From the NCBI GenBank assembly GCA_963723765.1, contig CAVRSD010000001.1, forward strand, positions 124,001 through 188,000: a stretch of 64,000 nt of DNA, given 5' to 3'. Position numbers and translations under genes: made by a program. This DNA comes from DATBAX01 sp963723765 (lineage in GTDB: Bacteria > Acidobacteriota > Terriglobia > Terriglobales > Acidobacteriaceae). Each line of letters starts with the position of its first letter. Within the stretch, counting starts at the first letter, position 1. Under the pieces are notes generated by a model that was not told where the DNA came from, did not search any database, and saw only the letters and a program-made list of their open reading frames with translations. Shown piece by piece: positions 28,849 to 38,375 of the stretch.

Positions 28849-28937
28849 TGTCAGTTAACCTGGGTTCTCGGCAAGACAATACGTGAGCAAATTCTATCAC
28901 GCAGCCACCTCTCTTCTTGACCTACATTTCCCTGAAT

Positions 28938-31859
28938 TTATTGGAGTTTGGCGTACTCGGCCTGGGCTTGTTTCAATAGAGGCACGTCTGGATCGGCGCC
29001 TTTCCATTTACCCAAAAAATCCTGATAAGCGGCTCGCCCTTTTTCTTTATCCCCCGCGGCTACATAGGCGCGGGCCAGCCCCAGCCGAGCAAGAGAGACG
29101 AACAGATCTGCCGGCGCGAAAGCTTCCAGATTCAGAACTTTCTGAAATTCCTGGGCCGCATCCGCTCCGCGTCCGGCCATCAACAAAGCGCTGGCACGGG
29201 TGTAGAGGGATTCCGCATTCGCGCGGTCATATGGCTCTGCTTTCTTCATGAGATCCAGCGCCTTCTGCGCATCATGGTGGTTCATGGCCAGCACCGCCTG
29301 CACTCCCGGCACATTTACCGACTGCACAATTTCGTCGTCGGGACGCTGCGCCCCAGCCTGTGCCGCCAGTTTCTCCGCTTTGGCGTCTTCGCCACTCCGC
29401 GCGTACACATCAGCAGCATTGAGCAACGATGTGGGGCTTTGGGATTTTTTCAGTACGGTATCCACACCCGCGATGGCTGCCTGCCGGTTCTGCATCATTG
29501 CGTTTACCAGCGCTTCGTAGCCGATATTGGCAACGACGGCATCGGTGAGTTCAAGTTTTTGCGCCTTGTCTTCCAACTGCTGGGTCAGCTCGTTCGCATG
29601 CCGAAGCTGGCCATGGGCGGCGGCCAGCGATGCATCAAACTGTAGAAAATCGTACTGCCCTTCCGGATTCACTTCCGCCAGGGCTCGTTCCTTCGCGAAG
29701 TCCGCTTGATCTCCCTGCGCATACTCGATGAAAGCCAGTTGTTCGTGGACCATCCCGGAACCAATTTTGCGTTGCACCGCTGCGTTTTCCATGGCTTTCG
29801 CTTCATCCAGCCGGTTCATGGACGCATAGGCGAAAGCTGCAATCGCATAGCCGTTGAATTGTTCTGGATTCAAATCCTTGGCCGCCAGGGCTTCGGCTAC
29901 CGCCTTGTCATACTGGCCCATTTGCAGGTAAACAACACCCAGATTGATTTTCGGCCGCGTATCCCGCGGATAAGCCTGCTCGTACTGCTGATAGGCTTCG
30001 ATCGACTTCTCAATCTGGCCGTTATAGGAATAGTAGTCACTGGTAATCGCGAACTTCTCGCGCTCGCTGGCCCGGTCTTTCAACTCGAAGGCCTTGCTCA
30101 TGTATTGTTGAGCTAAGTCAATTTGACCAAGATTGTAATATTCAACTCCCAGCCCGCGGTAAGCCATGGCAAAGGTGGGGTCCAGCTCGATCGCGCGCTT
30201 GGTCACATCGATCGACCCCAGAAAATCACCGTTGTTATTGCGGATAGACGCCTCATTGTCCAGCTTCAACGCTTCCAGAGAAGACGTGGTTGCTTCCTGC
30301 AACGGAGTATCGAACTTCTGAATGGACGCCAGCGATTCGCCCAGCTTGCTCCGCAGTTTGGTGCTCGCCTCTCCCAATGCATCCAGCACTTTCTCTTTGC
30401 TCACGGCCTGCGCCTGCTCCTGACCAATCAATTCACCAGTTGCCGCATTCATGGCCTCGAGTGTGAGCACGTACTCCGTTCCCAGGCTGGCGATGGAGCC
30501 ATGCACGAATGCTTTGGTGTTGTTCCGCTGGCAGATTTCCCGGCCGATGTCCGGCGTGATCCGCGTATCCGGCGGCTTGCCCATGAGCTTCAAAGTTCGC
30601 GCCACATCTTGTTCCGGCACCAGACTAAGGAATGGACTTTGCGCCAGGCTCACTTGCAACGCCGTCTTCAGCGTGCCGTCGAAAACCGCATCGCCGGTGG
30701 TGTTGGTAAAATCCGTCAGCACAATCGAATCTTTTTCAGTCAGAGCTTTTGTTTTCGGCCGCAACAAAAAGAAACCCAGTCCGGCAACTACAACCACGGC
30801 CGCCAAAACCGCCCCAATCAGCAGACCTTTCGAGCTCTTCTGCGGTGCGACCGCGGCCCCAGAAACCGAAGCCGCAGCAATAGCCGGCGACGATACCCGT
30901 TCTGGTTCGGTGGAAGCCTGACGTGTGCCACCTGCCGATACATCCGGCTCTTCTTCCGAACTGGCCTGCGGCGATCGTCCCGACTCTGTTTCCCGCTTGA
31001 GCCGCTTCAAATCCGCCCGCATATCCGCGGCGGATTGATATCGAAGTTCGCGATCTTTCTCCAGGCCCTTGTTGATGATCCGCTCCAGTTCGGCGGGCAC
31101 TTCCGGATTCACCCGCACCGGAGCCACTGGCACCTTACTCAAAATCGCCTGGAAAATCAGCGCCGACGTATCCCCTCGAAAGGGCAACAAACCAGTGGCC
31201 ATTTCGTAAAGTACGGCGCCGAATGAAAACAGATCGGTACGGGCATCGAGTTCCTTGCCCTTGGCTTGCTCGGGCGACATGTAGGCCACTGTGCCCATGG
31301 TCGAGCCCGGACTGGTCAGGTGCTTCACATCGACAGCGGCCGTCGCCATGGTGGCATCCGACGGCGTGTTCCCACTTCTGCTTACAACCGACGTAACCTT
31401 GGCCAGACCAAAATCAAGAATCTTGGCCCGCCCGCGCTTGGTCACGAAAATATTCGCCGGCTTGATATCGCGATGAACAATTCCCTCGGCGTGCGCCGCA
31501 TCCAGCGCATCGGCGATCTCAATTCCCAACCCAAGCAGCACGTCGGGCTCAAGCGGCTTCCCGGCAATCAGATGTTTGAGGGTTTCACCATCGAGGTATT
31601 CCATGGCGATGAAGGCATGCCCGTCCTGCTCCCCGATGTCATAGATGGTGCAAATATTAGGATGGTTCAGCGCCGACGCTGCCTGCGCTTCGCGCTGGAA
31701 GCGGGCCAACGCCTGCGGATCACGCGCCACTTCATCGGGCAGGAATTTCAATGCCACGAAACGATGCAGTCGAGTGTCTTCCGCTTTGTAAACCACCCCC
31801 ATACCGCCGCCGCCAAGCTTCTGCACAATGCGGTAATGAGTGATGGTTTCGCCGATCAT
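28938..31859 (-). CDS. Membrane serine/threonine protein kinase with periplasmic TPR sensor region
   Basis: 973 residues. Residues 9-275 are a complete Hanks-type kinase: glycine loop KLGGGGMGVVYKAE, Lys38, catalytic HRDIKPAN (Asp131), DFG (Asp149), activation segment and MSPEQAKG. A Pro/Ser-rich juxtamembrane stretch leads to one membrane helix (about 346-366). Outside, residues about 375-520 resemble a FlgO/CsgG-like module (IVLTDFTNTTGDAVFDGTLK), followed by many TPRs to the C-terminus. This kinase-TM-TPR layout is expanded in Acidobacteriota. It probably senses an envelope signal; substrates are unknown and no phosphatase gene is adjacent. Confidence 0.88.
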   Translation of the reverse strand: MIGETITHYRIVQKLGGGGMGVVYKAEDTRLHRFVALKFLPDEVARDPQALARFQREAQAASALNHPNICTIYDIGEQDGHAFIAMEYLDGETLKHLIAGKPLEPDVLLGLGIEIADALDAAHAEGIVHRDIKPANIFVTKRGRAKILDFGLAKVTSVVSRSGNTPSDATMATAAVDVKHLTSPGSTMGTVAYMSPEQAKGKELDARTDLFSFGAVLYEMATGLLPFRGDTSALIFQAILSKVPVAPVRVNPEVPAELERIINKGLEKDRELRYQSAADMRADLKRLKRETESGRSPQASSEEEPDVSAGGTRQASTEPERVSSPAIAAASVSGAAVAPQKSSKGLLIGAVLAAVVVVAGLGFFLLRPKTKALTEKDSIVLTDFTNTTGDAVFDGTLKTALQVSLAQSPFLSLVPEQDVARTLKLMGKPPDTRITPDIGREICQRNNTKAFVHGSIASLGTEYVLTLEAMNAATGELIGQEQAQAVSKEKVLDALGEASTKLRSKLGESLASIQKFDTPLQEATTSSLEALKLDNEASIRNNNGDFLGSIDVTKRAIELDPTFAMAYRGLGVEYYNLGQIDLAQQYMSKAFELKDRASEREKFAITSDYYSYNGQIEKSIEAYQQYEQAYPRDTRPKINLGVVYLQMGQYDKAVAEALAAKDLNPEQFNGYAIAAFAYASMNRLDEAKAMENAAVQRKIGSGMVHEQLAFIEYAQGDQADFAKERALAEVNPEGQYDFLQFDASLAAAHGQLRHANELTQQLEDKAQKLELTDAVVANIGYEALVNAMMQNRQAAIAGVDTVLKKSQSPTSLLNAADVYARSGEDAKAEKLAAQAGAQRPDDEIVQSVNVPGVQAVLAMNHHDAQKALDLMKKAEPYDRANAESLYTRASALLMAGRGADAAQEFQKVLNLEAFAPADLFVSLARLGLARAYVAAGDKEKGRAAYQDFLGKWKGADPDVPLLKQAQAEYAKLQ

Positions 31860-32002
31860 AGAAGAAAAGGCCTGTAGCTATTGGTGCGCAATGGTAGGCT
31901 GCCCATCCGCACAAGTCAATTTCAAGATAGAAGCCCGATTTATGTTCTCAATTCTCGAGGTGTCCCATTCAAGCTTCACTTTGAACGGGGATTTTCCCGA
32001 AA

Positions 32003-33433
32003 TCATCGATACGGCAGATGCACATGCTGTCGAACCCAGTTCCCAATCCGCGCTCTCCTCGGATTCAGAGGTTCCTTGCCATACCACAAAACAACAGCTC
32101 CCAATGCCAACAGCGCTAACAGCACGGCATTTAAGACCCAGCGCCGGCGAGGCGCGGTTTCCGGAACCACGCTGGGAATATCCGCCGCACTGACTTCAGT
32201 TTCATCGTCCTCTTTAGATGCGCCTGCAGCCGTCACAGCCACGCTATGCAAGTGCCAACTGCCAAAGACCAGCAACAGATTGGTGGCAAGAATTACGGCA
32301 AACGCAAGCCCGGGAAGAAACGCGAGTTCGCTCGATCGCGCTTCGGCGATTTCAATCGCCAGCACCACCGTGATCAAACCTCGCGGCAGCATCCAAAGAA
32401 TCGCTTCCCGGCCGTGCTTGCTGATCCCTCGCCAGGCCCAACGGCTGGAATGGATCGCCAGCCACCGCGCCACAAACAAAGCTCCCAGCGTGCCCGCAAT
32501 CAGCAACGGATGCTGTCGGAAAATCCCCAACTGCGCAATCGCGCCGATCAGCACAAAAAAGAAAGTACGCACCAGAAACGCCAGCTCGGAATGAAATGTT
32601 AGTAGCGACTGTTGCGATTCCGCCAGCTTGGTCAAAGGCCCGGTGAGGCCAAGGCTCGGATCGACTCCTGGAAAATTCGAAATCGTCAATCCAAAAGCCA
32701 GCACTGCGATGAGTCCGTTGGCGCCCAGGGCTTCCATCCCCGCATAGAGCACCAGCACCATGGAAAATGTCAACACCTGCCAGAAACGCTGCTCGGAAAG
32801 AACATGCAGCAGGCGCGACCACAAAATTCCCGCCAACACTGCGAACAGCAATGCGATGCCCACTTGCACTAAAAACCGCTTCGCCAGTCCTTGCGCCAGC
32901 GGCCCGGTCTGACTTTCCAACCCGAGCAACAAGCCGACCATCAATACCGCCAGCACATCCCCCAGCGAGGATTCGAGCATGAGCGTGACTTTGACCGGTT
33001 CTTCCGCATTCATTTGCTGCAATACCGGCAACACCACGGCGCTGCTGGTGCAACCAAGCGCCGCCCCCACCAGCAATCCGCTCACCAGCGGCAGATGCAG
33101 TCCCTTCACCATCACTAATGCGACCAGGCAGACCGTGAAGGCGTAGCAAACGCATGCCAACAGAAAACTCCCGGGAAAATGCCGCAGCGTATCCCGCAGA
33201 TTCAGTTCGAGACCACCTTCAAACAGCACCAGAACGATCGCCAGAGTTCCGAGAAGGTTGGTGGCTTTGGTGAGTGCGTCCGCATGCAGCAGGCCCAGCA
33301 CCGGCCCGAGCAAAACTCCCAGCGCCATGAGCAGCACAACGTCCGGAATGCGGGTGACGCGAAAGACGCGGTTCGCCAGAAAGGCCAGCACCAGCAACCC
33401 ACCCACAAGTCCGAGAACCAACGCTGCCGACAT
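32003..33433 (-). CDS. Cation:proton antiporter (monovalent cation/H+ antiporter superfamily)
   Basis: 476 residues with about 12-13 hydrophobic helices, a cytoplasmic Glu/Asp-rich stretch (KEDDETEVSAADI) and one extra C-terminal helix. The region LGCTSSAVVLPVLQQMNAEE followed by LESSLGDVLAVLMVG corresponds to the ion-binding helices; it has SS instead of the CPA1 DP, and GD instead of ND or DD, so it is an atypical CPA member. The start follows AAGGTGA. It is divergent from the DMT transporter. The transported cation (Na+ or K+) cannot be told. Confidence 0.78.
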   Translation of the reverse strand: MSAALVLGLVGGLLVLAFLANRVFRVTRIPDVVLLMALGVLLGPVLGLLHADALTKATNLLGTLAIVLVLFEGGLELNLRDTLRHFPGSFLLACVCYAFTVCLVALVMVKGLHLPLVSGLLVGAALGCTSSAVVLPVLQQMNAEEPVKVTLMLESSLGDVLAVLMVGLLLGLESQTGPLAQGLAKRFLVQVGIALLFAVLAGILWSRLLHVLSEQRFWQVLTFSMVLVLYAGMEALGANGLIAVLAFGLTISNFPGVDPSLGLTGPLTKLAESQQSLLTFHSELAFLVRTFFFVLIGAIAQLGIFRQHPLLIAGTLGALFVARWLAIHSSRWAWRGISKHGREAILWMLPRGLITVVLAIEIAEARSSELAFLPGLAFAVILATNLLLVFGSWHLHSVAVTAAGASKEDDETEVSAADIPSVVPETAPRRRWVLNAVLLALLALGAVVLWYGKEPLNPRRARIGNWVRQHVHLPYR

Positions 33434-33467
33434 CCGTCACCTTTCTTGCTTAATTGAAAATAAAACT

Positions 33468-33509
33468 CTTGTCATCCTGAGCAAGCGTTCTTAGCGCTGC
33501 GAAGGACCT
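33468..33509. repeat. Dispersed GTCATCC...GAAGGACC repeat, copy 2
   Basis: Starts CTTGTCATCCTGAGC and ends GCGAAGGACCT, with a shorter middle (AAGCGTTCTTAGCGCT) than copy 1. It lies between divergent genes. Confidence 0.7.
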
Positions 33510-33582
33510 ATGCATTTGCCAACCTAGAGAGCCGCGTCCGAACATCTTATCGCGTGCTAACCTCGAACCCTCGGATCAATTC

Positions 33583-34443
33583 ATGGCACTGCCCGCTCAA
33601 TTCGTCCCTCTCGGCTTCAGCCTGACCGCCGTCTTCACCTGGGGCATCAGCGATTTCGTCGGCGGCTATGCTGCCAAGCGCGCCAACGCATTTCTGGTCA
33701 CCTTGATCGCACACCTCAGCGGCATGGTTTTGATGGGAGCACTCGCCTGGCTTAATCACGATGCCTTTCCTTCCCGTCACGCTATGGAATGGGCGCTGGC
33801 CGCAGGAACAGCCGGCGGATTTGCATTGGCGGTTTTTTATCGCGCCCTGGCGGCGGGAAATATGGGACTCACCGCTCCGGTCGCGGCGGTACTCGGCGCC
33901 GTGATTCCCACCATCTTCGGTATTCTCACTGAAGGACTGCCCGGCATCGCGCCCATTTTCGGATTCGCACTGGCCGCCATTGGAATCTGGCTGATTTCCC
34001 GCGCCGAAATTTCCTCTAAGGGCGAAAGCCGCCGTCCCGCTGGATTAGGTCTCGCCGTCCTCGCCGGCATCGGCTTCGCCGGATTTTATTTGTTCATCAA
34101 GCAGGCCGGGGACGCGTCCGGACTATGGTTGCTCGTCGCCTCAAAACTGGCCTCCGCCGTAATCACCGGCGCAATCTTTCTGTTGGGACAAAATTCCGGC
34201 GGCCTCAATCGTTCCGGCGCCAGCTTTGGCGTAGTCGCTGGATGTCTCGATGTCACCGGCAGCTTTCTATTCATCCGCGCCAGCCAGACCGGCCGCCTGG
34301 ATTCAGCCGTCGTGATCTCATCCCTCTATCCCGTCATCACCGTCCTGCTCGCCCGCCTGATTCTCAAAGAACATTTCACCCGCTGGAAAGTCGTGGGTAT
34401 GTGCGCCGCACTCTTGGCCGTACCGCTGATTGCCTGGTCTTGA
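33583..34443 (+). CDS. EamA/DMT-superfamily transporter
   Basis: 286 residues, almost entirely hydrophobic, with ten predicted helices in two EamA repeats (first from FSLTAVFTWGISDFVGGYAA, second from LAVLAGIGFAGFYLFIKQAG). The YPVITVLLARLILKEHFTRW motif near the end is typical of drug/metabolite transporters. The substrate is unknown. The start ATG has only a weak upstream purine run. Confidence 0.8.
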   Translation: MALPAQFVPLGFSLTAVFTWGISDFVGGYAAKRANAFLVTLIAHLSGMVLMGALAWLNHDAFPSRHAMEWALAAGTAGGFALAVFYRALAAGNMGLTAPVAAVLGAVIPTIFGILTEGLPGIAPIFGFALAAIGIWLISRAEISSKGESRRPAGLGLAVLAGIGFAGFYLFIKQAGDASGLWLLVASKLASAVITGAIFLLGQNSGGLNRSGASFGVVAGCLDVTGSFLFIRASQTGRLDSAVVISSLYPVITVLLARLILKEHFTRWKVVGMCAALLAVPLIAWS

Positions 34444-34548
34444 TCTAGCTGGTCTTAAATTTTGACCAATTCTTGGTTTTGCATGATCCGCGAAAATCCG
34501 CGCGAATCCGTGGCGCTTTTGATTTTCCGACTCTGCTAATATCCGCCC

Positions 34549-35383
34549 ATGCCCCTCGTTGAAATTCGCAATCTAACCAAGGTCTTCCCGCTGGGCGAAT
34601 CGATCTTCGGTGGCGGGGCCAAGGGCGAGGTTCGCGCCGTCGATGACGTCTCGCTCGACATCCATGCCGGGGAAACTCTCGGATTGGTCGGCGAATCCGG
34701 ATCGGGAAAAAGCACTCTGGGAAGATTGGTATTGCGGCTGATTGAACCAACCTCTGGAAGCATTCACTTCGACGGCAAAGATTTACTGGCAGCAAGCCAC
34801 GGCGAAATGCGCCGTCTGCGCCGCGACATGCAGATTATTTTTCAGGATCCCTTCGGTTCGCTCGATCCCCGCATGCGAGTCGAAGACCTGATCGCCGAAC
34901 CGCTAGATCATTCATGGATCAAGTTCTGAGGGTGCCCCGTCCTTCCCGCGTTCTGTGCGGGAGGGCGGGGGAAGCGCCCGAAAAACCCGCGTCGCCGAAT
35001 TGCTGAAGGCCGTTGGTCTCGACGAATCCGCCGCCCGCCGTTTCCCCCACGAATTCAGCGGAGGACAACGCCAGCGCATCGTCATCGCCCGTGCTTTAGC
35101 TCTTCGCCCAAAATTTATCGTCGGTGATGAACCCGTCTCAGCTCTCGACGTGAGCGTAGGCGCGCAAATCGTAAATTTATTATCCCAATTGCAACGCGAA
35201 TTCGGACTCACTTACCTGTTCATTTCCCACTCCATGCCGGTAGTGCGTTATCTTGCGACACGCATTGCTGTGATGTATCGCGGAAAAATTGTGGAAGTGG
35301 GAACCACCGAACAGATTACAGAGCGCCCGCAGCATCCCTATACAAAAAGCCTGCTGGCAGCCACACCCGAAGTGGTAGCGTAG
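34549..35383 (+). pseudogene. Peptide/nickel ABC-transporter ATPase (OppF/DppF-like), interrupted by a hairpin repeat
   Basis: The first frame (34549-34929) encodes the Walker A (GLVGESGSGKSTLGRLVLRL), Q-loop and QDPFGSLDPRMRVEDLIAEP, then stops. A second frame (from about 34972, ending 35383) has the ABC signature (HEFSGGQRQRIVIARALALR), Walker B (FIVGDEPVSALDVS), H-loop (YLFISHSM) and the oligopeptide C-terminal motif (QHPYTKSLL). Between them lies a 41-bp hairpin repeat (34930-34970) absent from family members. Removing it with a few flanking bases rejoins ...IAEPLDHS with SARKTRVAELLKAVGL. It therefore looks like a functional ATPase gene disrupted by repeat insertion. No permease or binding-protein gene is adjacent. 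Confidence 0.8.
34930..34970. repeat. Hairpin repeat, GC-rich type, copy inside the ABC ATPase gene
   Basis: Head GGGTGCCCCG, arms CCCCGTCCTTCCCGC and GCGGGAGGGCGGGG, tip GTTCTGT. The arms pair over 14 positions with one T-G wobble and one bulged T. It coincides with the break in the ABC-transporter gene. Copies of the same type lie at 35476 and 38247. Confidence 0.85.
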
Positions 35384-35397
35384 ATCTGCAATGTGGC

Positions 35398-35415
35398 GCG
35401 GACACTCCTGTCCGC
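35398..35415. terminator. Short hairpin after the ABC ATPase gene
   Basis: GCGGACA-CTCC-TGTCCGC, a perfect 7-bp stem with a 4-base loop, 15 bp past the stop codon. No T-run follows, so it may be a repeat unit rather than an intrinsic terminator. Confidence 0.35.
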
Positions 35416-35475
35416 GAACTGCGTCAAATCAATATGCAGCTTGCCTATTATTTCCGCCGCAACTAAAGAGAACCC

Positions 35476-35516
35476 GGGTGCCCCGTCCTTCCCGCGCTTT
35501 TTGCGGGAGGGCGGGG
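35476..35516. repeat. Hairpin repeat, GC-rich type, copy 2
   Basis: Same head (GGGTGCCCCG) and arms as the copy at 34930, with tip GCTTTTT and followed by GGTTTA. It is placed between the 3' ends of the convergent ABC-ATPase and ADOP genes, where it could also end transcription. Confidence 0.85.
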
Positions 35517-35555
35517 GTTTACCTAGTCATAGGAACTAGAAATTTTATTTTCTCT

Positions 35556-38057
35556 CTACTCGTACCTTAGCGCCACCATGGGATCAACCTTGGTCGCGCG
35601 CCGCGCAGGGATGTAGCAGGCCAGCAGTGCCACTACCATCAGCGTTGCCGCCACCGCCGCATAGGTAAGTGGATCGGTGGGTTTCACGCCAAACAAAAAT
35701 TCCGAAATTAAGCGCGTGAGTCCGATGGCCAGTCCCACGCCGATCACAATTCCAATCGACGTCAACTTGAGCCCCAGTTTGCCAACCAGTCCAATCACAT
35801 CCCACGGGCGTGCTCCCAAAGCCACACGGATGCCAATCTCATGAGTGCGCTCATTCACGAAGTAGGACATCACTCCATAAATGCCGACGACCGCCAGCAG
35901 AACGGCGATGCCAGCAAAGATCCCGAACAGACTCATAAAAAATCGCGCATCTCCCCTGGATTCCGACAGAACCTGATCCATCGACTCGACATCCGTGACC
36001 GGTTGATCGACTCCCAAATCCTTGACCACATTCTTCACCGCGGATGCAAGGTCTGCCTGATGGCCCGCAAGCCCGGATGCGGTTCGCACCACCAGGTACT
36101 GATCCAGATGGACCGTCACTGCACCCCCGGGAAATACAGCTGACTGCTGCTGATAGGAAACGTAAATGTGGGGAGAAGCGGGTCGGGACAGGCCCCAATG
36201 TTTTACGTCGCCCACAATGCCTACGATCTGCCGGGGATGGTCCTCATCCACCGGCCACGGATCGTAACGCACCAGCAATTGCTGGCCGATGGGATCTTGA
36301 TTGGGAAAATAGCGGCGCGCGAACTCCTCATTGATGACTACAGTCCACGGGGCCGTTTGCGTGTCATGCTCATCCAGGTACCGTCCCTTCACCAGCGGGA
36401 TCTTTAAGGTGCGGAAGTAGCTGGGACTCACTTCGCCGTATCCCGCGTTCGGCCTCTTGTCTGGTGGTGGCGGAGGCTGCCCCAGTACCGAAAAGCTGTA
36501 CGTCTCGGCGCCATACGTGGGCAGCCGGTTAACAATTGCCGCCGACTCCACACCAGGCAGTGCTGCAATCTTTTCCAGCAGCTGCTGATAAAAGGCCGCG
36601 ATCGATGGCAAAGGTCTTTCCATGTCTCCGCCCGGCACTCTGGCAATAAACCTCCCACCTTGTTCTGGAACTTGAATCGACATAGACGTAACATTCTTCG
36701 CATCGAATCCAGGATCGACCTGGTTCAGGCGCAGCATGGTATTGATCATGAGCCCGGCGCCAATCAGCAGCACCATGGCCAGCGCCACTTCCGACACTGC
36801 CAGAGCGTGCCGCGCCCAACCATGCGATGCCGTGGCAGTTCTGCCCTCGCCTTCCCGAAGAACAAGATTTAAGTCGGAACGCGAGGCCTGAAGGGCAGGC
36901 GCCAACCCAAACAGAATGGCCGTAAGCAGCGAAACTCCCAGCGTGAAAAGCAGTACTCGAGTATCTACGGTCATACTTTCCGAGTTGGGAAAGTCCGCAG
37001 CCAACCAACGAAATAACGCAATTCCTACAAAGGTCAGAACGATGCCGAGGCCTCCGCCAAGCAATGCCAGCACTCCACTCTCCGCCAGTAATTGCTGGAT
37101 CAACCGCCGCCGGCTTGATCCCAAGGCTGAACGCAGCGCGTATTCCTTACGCCGCACTTCGGTTCGTGATTGCAGAAGGTTCGCTACATTGACGCAGGCA
37201 ATCAGCAGAACAAATGCCACCGCTCCGAAGAGTGGATAGAGCGCTTTTCCAGCCCATCCAAAAAGCTCCTCATGCAAAGGCACAAGCTTCTTGCCAATGC
37301 CCTTATTAGTCGTCGGATAGGCCTGTTCCAGCCGCCGCGCAATCACATCCATCTCCACCTGGGCTTGCTCCAGAGTGACGCCTGGCTTTAGGCGTGCCAC
37401 CGGCATGAGCCAGTGATCGATCCGCGCGGTATAACGGGCATTGGTCGGATCAATCGGCAGCCATAGATCAATTCTTCGCCCATAGAAGGGGGCAAACCCG
37501 CGAGGCATGACTCCCACCACCGTGGAAACCGCGCCATCGATATTGAAAGTTTTCCCTAGCGCGTCGGGATCGCGGTTGAACTTGCGCTTCCAGAAAGCAT
37601 CGCTGATCACCACCGATTGCGAATTGTCCTGCATTTCCTCGGGAAGAAAAATTCGCCCCAGCGCCGGCTTCACGCCCAGCACATTGAAAAAGCTCTGAGT
37701 TGTGTATTGCACTTGAATGGGTTCAGCCTCCCCCAGCCCGGATGCAGTGGAAGAGTTGGTATTGCTGGTCAACGCAATGTCTTCGAAGACATGATTCTGT
37801 TTCTTCCAGTCCACAACCTCTGCGATCGGAGGTGGTTGGATCGCGTCCGGCTGGCCCGGCGCAGTCTCCCAGATCGCCACCAGCCGTTCCGGGTGGTCAT
37901 AGGGCATGGGCCGGTACAGCACAGCGTTGAGCACGCTGAAAATAGTGCTGTTGGCCCCGATTCCCAGTGCGAGCGAGAACACCACCACGGCCAGAAAGCC
38001 GGGATTCTTCAGCAGGCCTCGCATTCCGTAGCGCACATCCTGTAGCAGCGATTCCAT
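35556..38057 (-). CDS. ADOP-family (acidobacterial duplicated orphan permease) ABC permease
   Basis: 833 residues: N-terminal MacB-like helix and periplasmic domain (QDVRYGMRGLLKNPGFLAVV, LALGIGANSTIFSVLNAVLY), first FtsX-like permease domain around residues 270-420, a second periplasmic domain, and a second FtsX-like domain at the C-terminus (RTHEIGIRVALGARPWDVIG). The duplicated FtsX domain is the definition of the ADOP family, found as large paralogous sets in Acidobacteriota. The start has an AAGGAG site. No ATPase or membrane-fusion gene is adjacent, as expected for 'orphan' members. Function is unknown; by MacB homology, mechanotransmission or efflux is possible. Confidence 0.87.
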   Translation of the reverse strand: MESLLQDVRYGMRGLLKNPGFLAVVVFSLALGIGANSTIFSVLNAVLYRPMPYDHPERLVAIWETAPGQPDAIQPPPIAEVVDWKKQNHVFEDIALTSNTNSSTASGLGEAEPIQVQYTTQSFFNVLGVKPALGRIFLPEEMQDNSQSVVISDAFWKRKFNRDPDALGKTFNIDGAVSTVVGVMPRGFAPFYGRRIDLWLPIDPTNARYTARIDHWLMPVARLKPGVTLEQAQVEMDVIARRLEQAYPTTNKGIGKKLVPLHEELFGWAGKALYPLFGAVAFVLLIACVNVANLLQSRTEVRRKEYALRSALGSSRRRLIQQLLAESGVLALLGGGLGIVLTFVGIALFRWLAADFPNSESMTVDTRVLLFTLGVSLLTAILFGLAPALQASRSDLNLVLREGEGRTATASHGWARHALAVSEVALAMVLLIGAGLMINTMLRLNQVDPGFDAKNVTSMSIQVPEQGGRFIARVPGGDMERPLPSIAAFYQQLLEKIAALPGVESAAIVNRLPTYGAETYSFSVLGQPPPPPDKRPNAGYGEVSPSYFRTLKIPLVKGRYLDEHDTQTAPWTVVINEEFARRYFPNQDPIGQQLLVRYDPWPVDEDHPRQIVGIVGDVKHWGLSRPASPHIYVSYQQQSAVFPGGAVTVHLDQYLVVRTASGLAGHQADLASAVKNVVKDLGVDQPVTDVESMDQVLSESRGDARFFMSLFGIFAGIAVLLAVVGIYGVMSYFVNERTHEIGIRVALGARPWDVIGLVGKLGLKLTSIGIVIGVGLAIGLTRLISEFLFGVKPTDPLTYAAVAATLMVVALLACYIPARRATKVDPMVALRYE

Positions 38058-38375
38058 GTCTGCTCCTTAAAGGCTTTGCACATTCGAATCTACGTGGGGC
38101 CTGCACGTCTGGTTCCCATAAATTCCGCCCTTAATCGATTGATGCCAAGGCACAACCGTGGATGGGAAGGGTGCTGGAAGTGTCCACGAGCGGATCGAAT
38201 CGTCCAAAATCGGACAGCCTGGGATGAATCGACGAAATGAATAAACGGGTGCCCCGTCCTTCCCGCGCCTTTTGCGGGAGGGCGGGGCTTTTGCAAAACT
38301 TTGCGAGCCCGTAGATTTTACTTCTGGAACCGTTGGCTGGGTTTATGCTGTGATGCGTCATTTCGGAGGATTCCC
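38058..38375. other. Intergenic region between divergent ADOP and DinB-like genes
   Basis: 318 bp without a credible gene. It holds the ADOP ribosome-binding site at its left end, a GC-rich hairpin repeat (38247-38287) and, at the right end, the GGAGG site of the next gene. Promoters for both genes must lie here, but no convincing -35/-10 pair was seen. Confidence 0.5.
38247..38287. repeat. Hairpin repeat, GC-rich type, copy 3
   Basis: Head GGGTGCCCCG, the same arms as at 34930, and tip GCCTTTT. Here it lies upstream of both flanking genes, so a terminator role is unlikely for this copy. Confidence 0.85.

Noticed and set aside
30123..31226. Long plus-strand frame (about 367 codons) opposite the Ser/Thr kinase
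   Set aside because: Mirror frame of the kinase gene; no start signal and low-complexity Arg/Gln content.
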